Source of the DNA: JASGDN01 sp049840815
Lineage (GTDB): Bacteria; Chloroflexota; Chloroflexia; Thermomicrobiales; UBA6265
Assembly (NCBI GenBank): GCA_049840815.1
Contig: JASGJI010000002.1
Location: 1 to 64,000 of the forward strand
Direction of reading: 5' to 3'
DNA: 64,000 nucleotides
Part shown: positions 58,122-64,000 of the stretch, piece by piece
Layout of the letters: each line of letters opens with the position of its first letter
Numbering within the stretch: position 1 is the first letter of the stretch
Position numbers and translations under genes: made by a program
Notes under the pieces: model-generated
What the model was told of the DNA's origin: nothing
Seen by the model: the letters and a program-made list of their open reading frames with translations, nothing else
Database searches by the model: none

Positions 58122-59495
58122 CTACGCATCCTCGGATGCCTCATCGAGCTGCGCCGGCTCCTCGCTGGAACGGTCGCTGTCGCCGCGCCCGAACCGGCGT
58201 CCGGAATGCGATTCCTCCACCACCGGCTTCGGCAGCACCGTGATCCGGAGGCGTCGCACGCGATGCCGCTCCACCGCCAGGATCTCGACCTTCACGCCCT
58301 CCGCCTCGAAGACGTCGCCCTGGATCGGCAGCCGACCGAGGTGCTTGTGGACAAACCCGCCGAGCGTCGCGAAGTTCTCGTCCTCCTCGAACGTCACGCC
58401 GAGCGCGTCCTCCACGTCCTCGATCGGCAGGCGCCCATCGGCCAGCAGGACATCCGCCTCAACCTGCTCGAAGAGCGGCTGCTCCGTGTCGTACTCGTCC
58501 TGAATCTCGCCGACGATCTCCTCCAGGATGTCCTCAATCGTCACCAACCCGGCGGTGCCGCCGTACTCGTCCGCCACAATCGCGATGTGGATCTTGGCCC
58601 GCTTCAGTTCGGCAAAGAGCACGTCCAGCTTCTTCGATTCCGGCACCACAAACGCAGGCCGGATGAGGTCCAGCAGCGGAATGCTCCGCGTGCTGCCCAT
58701 CACCAGCGGCAGCAGGTCCTTCGCGTAGAGCACGCCAAGGATGCGATCGATCGAACCCTGATAGACGGGTACGCGCGAGTGGCCGGCCTTCGTGATCGTC
58801 TCGATCAGCTCGCGTGGCGCGACCATGCGATCCACGGCCACGATGTCCAGGCGCGGCACCATGATGTCGCGGACGGTCATCTCCTCCAGGCTGAGGATGC
58901 CATCGATCATCTCGCGCTCGTCCGCGCCGATCACCTCGTCGTCGGATTCGTAGGAGCGCGGCTGCAACTCCTCCTCCAGCGCCTCGACCTCGCCCTCATC
59001 GAGCCTCCCCGGCAGGATGCGCACGAAGAGGAGGGCGATGCGATCCACCAGCCATGTCACCGGTTTCAGGATCGTGGTGAGGATCTGGGCGATCCGGATC
59101 ACGCCATTGAGGAAGCGCTCCAGGTCCTTCGCGGCGAGCGCACGCGGCAACGCCTGGCCGAAGACAAGGTAGAAGACCACGACGATCAGCGACGCGAGCC
59201 AGCTGTAGTCGCTGCCGTTCCAATGCTCGTTGAGGAGCGATTCCATCTGCACGCTGGCAACGATCGCCGCCACGACCTGGACGAGCAGCATCGTCGCAAA
59301 CAGGGCGCGGCGCGGATCGGCGATCGACTGCACGCTCCGCTGTCCGCTCGGCGCTTCCAGTCCAGAGACCAACCCACGTAGGCGCTGACGGCTGGTGACA
59401 CCGATCAATGTCTGCGCCACCCCCGCGAACGCCATCGAGGCCACCGCCAGCGCGATCAGCACGACTCGTTGCCAGTCGTCTCCGCTCAGGTTCAC
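58122..59495 (-). CDS. CNNM/CBS/CorC family membrane protein, 457 aa
   Basis: GTG at 59495. About four membrane helices in the first 170 residues (CNNM domain), then paired CBS domains with MVPRLDIVAVDRMVAPRELIE and HIAIVADEYGGTAGLVTIEDILEEIVGEI, then the CorC/HlyC C-terminal domain (ADGRLPIEDVEDALGVTF). The family is linked to Mg2+/Co2+ export and was once called haemolysin. Acidic tail of about 25 residues. Confidence 0.9.
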   Translation of the reverse strand: MNLSGDDWQRVVLIALAVASMAFAGVAQTLIGVTSRQRLRGLVSGLEAPSGQRSVQSIADPRRALFATMLLVQVVAAIVASVQMESLLNEHWNGSDYSWLASLIVVVFYLVFGQALPRALAAKDLERFLNGVIRIAQILTTILKPVTWLVDRIALLFVRILPGRLDEGEVEALEEELQPRSYESDDEVIGADEREMIDGILSLEEMTVRDIMVPRLDIVAVDRMVAPRELIETITKAGHSRVPVYQGSIDRILGVLYAKDLLPLVMGSTRSIPLLDLIRPAFVVPESKKLDVLFAELKRAKIHIAIVADEYGGTAGLVTIEDILEEIVGEIQDEYDTEQPLFEQVEADVLLADGRLPIEDVEDALGVTFEEDENFATLGGFVHKHLGRLPIQGDVFEAEGVKVEILAVERHRVRRLRITVLPKPVVEESHSGRRFGRGDSDRSSEEPAQLDEASEDA

Positions 59496-59562
59496 CGCAT
59501 CTCCACTTCCCGCTCATGTCCCGCGTGATCGCTCAGGTTGACGACCACCGCCGGATTCGTCA

Positions 59563-60498
59563 CTACGTGAACAGCGCCGACACGCTCAATCCCTTGTGAG
59601 TCCGCATGATCGCCTCCGCCAGCAATGGCGCCACGCTCACCACCTCCACGCGCCCGATCCCCTTCTGGGAAAGCGGAATCGTGTCAGTCACGAAGATCCG
59701 CTCGATGGGCGAATCCTCCAGCAGTTCAAAGGCATCGGCAGCGAAGATCCCGTGCGTCGCCGCGACATGGATCTGCTTCGCGCCGCGCTCCACCAGCATG
59801 TTCGCAGCCTGCACCAGCGTGCCGCCGGTGGAGATCATGTCGTCCACGATCACCGCGACCTTGCCTTCGACATCGCCGACCATATCCAGCGTCTCGGTCG
59901 CCTCCGGGCGCGGATGCTGCTTCGAGATGATCGCGAGCGACCCGCGCACGCGCTGCCGGAAGTCCTGCGCCCGCGCGACGCCGCCGGCATCGGGGCTCAC
60001 TACGACGACTTCTTCGCCGATTTCGCGCCGGAAGTAGCTCGCGAGCAATGGTGTCGCGCGAAGGTGATCGACCGGAATGTCAAAGAAGCCCTCGATGGCC
60101 GGGGAATGCAGATCGACCGCCAGCACGCGATCGGTGCCGGCGGTCGTCAGAAGATTCGCCACGAGCTTCGCCGAGATCGGCTCGCGCCCGGTCGTCTTCT
60201 TCTCCTGCCGCGCGTACCCGTAGTACGGAATCACCGTCGTGATGCGCGCCGCCGACGCTCGTCGCACGGCATCGATCATGATCAGCAGCTCCATCACGTT
60301 CTGGTTCACCGGATCGCAGGTCGGCTGAATGATGAAGACATCCGACTCGCGGACGTTCTCCTCCAGCTTCACGCGCGTCTCGCCATTCTGGAACGAGCCA
60401 ACGATCGCCCGCCCCAGCGAGGTCTCCAGTTCGTGGGAGATCGCCTCCGCGAGCGCCCGGTTCGCATTGCCGGTAAACACCTGGAGCCGTCCGTCCAT
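59563..60498 (-). CDS. prs: Ribose-phosphate pyrophosphokinase, 311 aa
   Basis: Full-length class I PRPP synthetase: LQVFTGNANRALAEAIS, RESDVFIIQPTCDPVNQNVMELLIMIDA, PYYGYARQEKKTTGREPISAKL, VDLHSPAIEGFFDIPVDHL and the PRPP-binding loop VIVDDMISTGGTL. It makes PRPP, the substrate HisG also uses. It lies 37 bases after glmU in the same direction. Confidence 0.96.
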   Translation of the reverse strand: MDGRLQVFTGNANRALAEAISHELETSLGRAIVGSFQNGETRVKLEENVRESDVFIIQPTCDPVNQNVMELLIMIDAVRRASAARITTVIPYYGYARQEKKTTGREPISAKLVANLLTTAGTDRVLAVDLHSPAIEGFFDIPVDHLRATPLLASYFRREIGEEVVVVSPDAGGVARAQDFRQRVRGSLAIISKQHPRPEATETLDMVGDVEGKVAVIVDDMISTGGTLVQAANMLVERGAKQIHVAATHGIFAADAFELLEDSPIERIFVTDTIPLSQKGIGRVEVVSVAPLLAEAIMRTHKGLSVSALFT

Positions 60499-60535
60499 CC
60501 GCGCGATCCCCCTCAGTCAGTGCGTGTCGTTCGGG

Positions 60536-61948
60536 TCAGGAACTCGTCGAGCCACCGGATGGGCGCGGGCGGGCGGGAACACCCACCACCAGCGTATCCG
60601 CCGCAACATCGTGTGTCACCACCGATCCCGCCGCCGTCCGTCCCCGGTCCCCGACCGTGCGCGGCGCGACGAGCACGGAATCACTGCCTATGAAAGCGTC
60701 GTCTCCGATCTGGGTGCGGTGCTTGTTCACGCCATCGTAATTCGCCGTGATGACGCCCGCCCCGATGTTGACCCGCTCCCCGACCGTCGCATCGCCAAGG
60801 TAGGCGAGATGACCGGCCTTGGTGCCTTCGCCCAACTGTGAGTTCTTGACCTCGACGAAGTTGCCGAGGTGGACATCCGGACCGATCTCCGCACCCTGCC
60901 GAATCCGCGCATAAGGCCCGACGCTGCTTCCCGATGCGATGGACGAATCCGTGACAGTCGAACTGACGATGTGGACGCCATCGCCGATGGTGCCGTTGTG
61001 GATCACCGCGTGCGGCCCGATCACGCATCCAGCGCCAATCACGGTCTTCCCGGTGATGTAGCAACCCGGCAGGATCGTCGTGTCCATGCCGATCTGCACC
61101 GCCTTCTCGACGAACGAGGTCTCCGGACCGACGAACGAAACGCCCATGTCCACCATGAGTTCCTTGCGCTTCGCGGCGAACTCGATGGCGGCAGCCTCGG
61201 CCTGCTGGATGCGGTCATTGACGCCAATTGCCACGTTCGCGTCCTCCCGAACCGACTGCACGGGCCACCACCCCTCGCCATCGTGCTGGGAAACGGCCAG
61301 TTCGATCAGATCAGTCAGCAAGAACTCGTTGGTGTCCGCGTTGCGCTTCACCTGCGTGAGCGCCTCTCGCGCCCATGCAGCATCCAGCACCATGATCCCG
61401 GAGTTGATCTCCTCGATGCCCTTATGCCAGGTCGGGTCCAGCGGATGGTCGTTCTTGTGCTCGATGATCCGCACGATGTTTCCATCGATGCGATCGATGC
61501 GCCCGTACTTCGCCCGCTCCGTCTCGGCGGTCAGCACGACGACACGCGCGTTCGTCGCGTTCGCCTTCTGCACGAGGTTCACGATCATCGTGCCGGTAAG
61601 CAACGGGTTGTCGCCCAGCAGGGAAACAAGCCATTCACACTCGCCGATTGCATCCAGTGCGCACGACACAGCGGCGGCGGTGCCTTCCGGCTTCTCCTGA
61701 ACGACCGTCCCGAACTGTCCATCCATATCGAGACGAGACGGCAGGTCCTTGAGACCGGGGCTGACGACAGCCACGAGCCGGTCAGGTTGGATCGCCAGGC
61801 CCGCCCGGATCACCCGCTCGACGAGCGGCACACCGGCGACCGGGTGGAGATGCTTCGGGTAGGACGAAACGAAACGCGTGCCGTGCCCGGCCGCAAGCAC
61901 CGCAACAGCGACGCCCACCGAAGCAGACTGCGGCGGGTTTGCATCCAT
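60536..61948 (-). CDS. glmU: Bifunctional GlmU (UDP-GlcNAc synthesis), 470 aa
   Basis: ATG at 61948. N-terminal uridylyltransferase domain with VLAAGHGTRFVSSYPKHLHPVAG, QEKPEGTAAAV and EINSGIMVLDA; C-terminal left-handed beta-helix acetyltransferase with GADASUR-like hexapeptides (VIGPHAVIHNGTIGDGV, HLAYLGDATVGERVNIGAG). It makes UDP-N-acetylglucosamine for the cell wall. tRNA-Gln lies 93 bases upstream on the same strand. Confidence 0.94.
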   Translation of the reverse strand: MDANPPQSASVGVAVAVLAAGHGTRFVSSYPKHLHPVAGVPLVERVIRAGLAIQPDRLVAVVSPGLKDLPSRLDMDGQFGTVVQEKPEGTAAAVSCALDAIGECEWLVSLLGDNPLLTGTMIVNLVQKANATNARVVVLTAETERAKYGRIDRIDGNIVRIIEHKNDHPLDPTWHKGIEEINSGIMVLDAAWAREALTQVKRNADTNEFLLTDLIELAVSQHDGEGWWPVQSVREDANVAIGVNDRIQQAEAAAIEFAAKRKELMVDMGVSFVGPETSFVEKAVQIGMDTTILPGCYITGKTVIGAGCVIGPHAVIHNGTIGDGVHIVSSTVTDSSIASGSSVGPYARIRQGAEIGPDVHLGNFVEVKNSQLGEGTKAGHLAYLGDATVGERVNIGAGVITANYDGVNKHRTQIGDDAFIGSDSVLVAPRTVGDRGRTAAGSVVTHDVAADTLVVGVPARPRPSGGSTSS

Positions 61949-62040
61949 TTGGGGTTCCAAGGAGTGTGTCTCTTCCGTGTTGGAGGCGTAGGGACCGGCT
62001 TCGCCATGGCGGCGGTCTGCCTGCCGAGAAGGAGGGAGGG

Positions 62041-62111
62041 CTCGCGGGCCAGGATTCGAACCTGGAATAAAGGTTCCAAAGACCCTTGTGATACCATTTC
62101 ACCACCCGCGA
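62041..62111 (-). tRNA. tRNA-Gln(TTG)
   Basis: Minus strand, 71 nt: acceptor TCGCGGG/CCCGCGA, D arm GTGA/TCAC, anticodon loop CTTTGGA (anticodon TTG, glutamine CAA), T arm CCAGG-TTCGAAT-CCTGG, discriminator G. CCA is not encoded, unlike tRNA-Val. Confidence 0.95.
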
Positions 62112-62272
62112 TCGCGGCCCCGGCTAGTCTACGCCAACCCGCTTTCATCGCGCCACACCCGTTCATTGACGCTGGTTTCAAGCCGCCCCGATCGTCTCGA
62201 CGCAGCGCCCGCCGCCTCCCTTCCCTTCCGCGTGCGCACCCGATCCTCACGTTACGGAGGGTGATTCACGCA

Positions 62273-63028
62273 ATGAGCGATGCCGGCCCCCCGCTGGACG
62301 CGCCTGCCAGCACAGATTTCAGCGCCGATGCCACCCAGCCAGCGCTCCTTGTCTGCGTCATTCCCTTCCGCCTGGCCGATGGCACCCTCGAAATCGGCAT
62401 TGGCGACACGGCATCCGGCCACCAATTGCTGACCGCTGCACCGGCCATTGCCGAATCGCTCGACATGACCGCCCATCGCATCGTATCGCAGGCATCCGGC
62501 CTTCGCGCCCACTACCTCGAGCAGCTCTACACCTTCAGTCCTCGTTCGGGCATGCTGCGGCAGGTCGTCATCACCTACATCGCCCTCTTCCGTGAGTACG
62601 ACACCGCCCGCCATGCGTCGGCAACGCCACAAGACTCGGCGTTCGCTTGGCGACGGGTCGCCCACGCCAGGCCACATCGCGCGTTCGACCGCATCGTGAT
62701 CGATTACGCCGTGGTTCGCCTCCGCGCGAAATTCGGCTATACCACCATCGCCTTTCACCTCCTTCCGGAGACCTTCACCCTCACCGACCTGCAGCAGGCC
62801 TACGAAGCCGTGCTGGGGCACGCTGTCGACAAGCGCAATTTCCGCCGCCGCATGAGCCTCACCGGTATCCTTGCGGACACAGGCGAACAGCGGCGCGACG
62901 GCAGCCATCGCCCCGCTGCGCTCTACCGCTTCGCCACGCGGGACGACCAGGCAGCCTACCTGACGCCATCCTGGGCTTCCGAGCGCCCATCGACATCGCC
63001 TTCCACAAGAAGCGGAGATCCGGAATGA
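62273..63028 (+). CDS. NUDIX-like/winged-helix protein (NrtR-type), 251 aa
   Basis: ATG at 62273 with GGAGG about 12 bases upstream. Residues 20-140 resemble a NUDIX fold (LLVCVIPFRLADGTLEIGIG, LRAHYLEQLYTFSPRSGMLRQVVITYIALF), but the GX5EX7REUXEEXGU box is absent, so it is unlikely to hydrolyse nucleotides. Residues 150-225 form a winged helix (FTLTDLQQAYEAVLGHAVDKRNFRRRM), as in NrtR regulators of NAD metabolism. Its stop overlaps the start of nadK, consistent with control of NAD(P) synthesis. Confidence 0.8.
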   Translation: MSDAGPPLDAPASTDFSADATQPALLVCVIPFRLADGTLEIGIGDTASGHQLLTAAPAIAESLDMTAHRIVSQASGLRAHYLEQLYTFSPRSGMLRQVVITYIALFREYDTARHASATPQDSAFAWRRVAHARPHRAFDRIVIDYAVVRLRAKFGYTTIAFHLLPETFTLTDLQQAYEAVLGHAVDKRNFRRRMSLTGILADTGEQRRDGSHRPAALYRFATRDDQAAYLTPSWASERPSTSPSTRSGDPE

Positions 63029-63912
63029 CCCACCGCCCATCGCAGCGCATCGGCATCGTCGCCGCTTTCAGCAAGCCCGAAGCCCACCTCCTCGGCGAGA
63101 CCATCGCAAACTGGCTCCGCAATCACGGACACACCGCCATTCCCGAGCAATCGCTCCCGGAGACCCCACAGGCAGACATCGACGCCATCGTCGTCCTCGG
63201 CGGCGACGGCCTGATGATGCGGGCCGCCAACACCTTCCCGGACATCCCCTTGCTGGGCATCAACTTCGGGAAGGTCGGCTTCCTCGCGCTGGTGGAGCAA
63301 CAGGACTGGGAACTGGCGATGACGGCCCTCGTGGCTGGCGAGTTCACGATCGAGGAGAGTTCCACGCTCTCGGCAACACTCCTGCGCCACGGCAAGCGAG
63401 AGGATCAGGGCTGGGCGATCAACGATGTTGTCATCCGCTCCGGCAATCGCATGGTCGACGTGGAGCTCTATATCGATGGCTACTGGGTAAACACCTATCC
63501 CGGCGACGGCATGATCGTCTCCACCCCGCGCGGCAGCACCGCCTACTGCATGGCGGCGGGCGGCCCGATCCTCACATCCGGCGTGCGCGGATTCGCGGTG
63601 GTACCGATCAACTGTCATTCCCCCATCCGCACACCGATGATCGCGTCGGAAGACGTGACGATCGAGCTGGTCCTGACGAACGACCACGAGGCGCAACTGA
63701 CCCTCGATGGCCGCTCGACCGTCGATCTCGGCCGCGGCGACACGATCACCATCCGGCGAGGGAAGCACACCTTCATGCTGGTGAAGATCGGCAGCCACAA
63801 CTTCTACGAAGCGGTACGCACGAAGTTCAACTTCCAGATCCGCCCGGACGCCATCCCGACACGCTCACTGGAGCAGCAACAAGCCTTTCGCCGCCGCGTC
63901 ACCTCGTCCTGA
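63025..63912 (+). CDS. nadK: NAD kinase, 295 aa
   Basis: ATG overlaps the previous stop (ATGA). GGDGLMMRAA (the GGDG phosphate motif), NFGKVGFLA, and TPRGSTAYCMAAGGPI near 63520-63560 are conserved in NAD kinases, which phosphorylate NAD+ to NADP+. Complete; a long hairpin follows 12 bases later. Confidence 0.94.
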   Translation: MTHRPSQRIGIVAAFSKPEAHLLGETIANWLRNHGHTAIPEQSLPETPQADIDAIVVLGGDGLMMRAANTFPDIPLLGINFGKVGFLALVEQQDWELAMTALVAGEFTIEESSTLSATLLRHGKREDQGWAINDVVIRSGNRMVDVELYIDGYWVNTYPGDGMIVSTPRGSTAYCMAAGGPILTSGVRGFAVVPINCHSPIRTPMIASEDVTIELVLTNDHEAQLTLDGRSTVDLGRGDTITIRRGKHTFMLVKIGSHNFYEAVRTKFNFQIRPDAIPTRSLEQQQAFRRRVTSS

Positions 63913-63923
63913 CGCATCGACCC

Positions 63924-63974
63924 CGGACATGCGGAACGGGCCTCCCGGATCGGGAGGCCCGTTCTGCATGTCCG
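63924..63974 (+). terminator. Long hairpin after nadK
   Basis: Arms of 24 bp starting CGGACATGCGGAACGGGCC and ending GCATGTCCG, one G-T pair, loop GAT. No T-run. The sequence CGGACATGCG-AACG also occurs at the left edge of the window (about 11-28). Confidence 0.7.
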
Positions 63975-64000
63975 ATAGCAACCACGCCCACTACTTGACC

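Noticed and set aside
56091..59381. Plus-strand open frame of nearly 1100 codons
   Set aside because: It is the antisense of acyl-CoA dehydrogenase, biotin ligase and the CNNM/CorC protein, all with clear family motifs on the minus strand; its composition is Arg/His/Leu-rich noise.
1..64000. CRISPR arrays, rRNA genes or insertion sequences with a DDE transposase
   Set aside because: None seen on reading both strands; repeats found are short, isolated inverted or direct pairs.

Overview
The window is GC-rich bacterial chromosome. Chloroflexota, perhaps a Thermomicrobia-like lineage, is an inference from gene content (short split cytochrome b with a menaquinol-type subunit IV, a cytochrome c/blue-copper fusion, a contiguous his operon) and codon style; nothing seen proves a genus. 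Two very different halves meet near 33 kb.

Left half (about 1.38-32.8 kb) is an accessory island next to a tRNA-Val(CAC) gene that has its own promoter and terminator. Beside the tRNA, on the minus strand, lie a large serine recombinase (single-base frameshift), a truncated recombinase paralogue that has lost the catalytic-serine segment, and a tightly overlapped mobilisation-like operon (Replic_Relax protein, VirD4/TraG-type ATPase with a frameshift, small membrane proteins, MT-A70 methyltransferase). Then come an HTH/NTPase/TPR regulator (11.2-13.7 kb), the most notable cluster (14.1-22.9 kb), a scar of gene remnants (22.9-24.0 kb), a RelA/SpoT-like-fold protein, small proteins, a Fic protein and a CBASS defence locus (27.9-32.3 kb).

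The 14.1-22.9 kb cluster is a co-directional, mostly overlapping operon: a 139-aa protein of unknown function, a short Hsp70, a J-like/TPR/membrane protein with HPK in place of HPD, a GrpE-like protein, a 915-aa FtsK/EccC-like ATPase with degenerate ATPase-like flanks, a membrane-tailed helical protein, a small WXG100-like helical protein, and a polymorphic toxin with a helical N-terminus and a papain-fold deamidase-type C-terminus. An Imm35-like immunity gene follows under its own consensus promoter. I infer a type VII-like toxin-export machine with a dedicated Hsp70 chaperone set. It is the best candidate for a little-described system.

The CBASS locus has a CD-NTase (frameshifted), a short E2-like protein and a TIR-SAVED effector. 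It is divergent from an XRE repressor/ImmA-IrrE protease pair of CapH/CapP type, and two GAACC-n2-GGTTC operators lie in the divergent promoter region. Apparent frameshifts occur only in the island (five places) and none was seen in the right half, which argues for island decay rather than general sequencing error.

Right half (33.2-64 kb) is housekeeping: a cytochrome bc-type operon; a zinc-ribbon protein with a cyclodeaminase-family protein; YifB/ComM; hisG-hisC-hisB-hisH-[four-helix-bundle insertion]-hisA-hisF-hisI followed by HIT and MFS genes; P5C dehydrogenase; a beta-oxidation/ETF block; biotin-protein ligase; a CNNM/CorC protein; prs; glmU; tRNA-Gln(TTG); a NUDIX/winged-helix protein; and NAD kinase. 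Intergenic inverted repeats resembling each other flank the insertion in the his operon and lie upstream of the thiolase gene.
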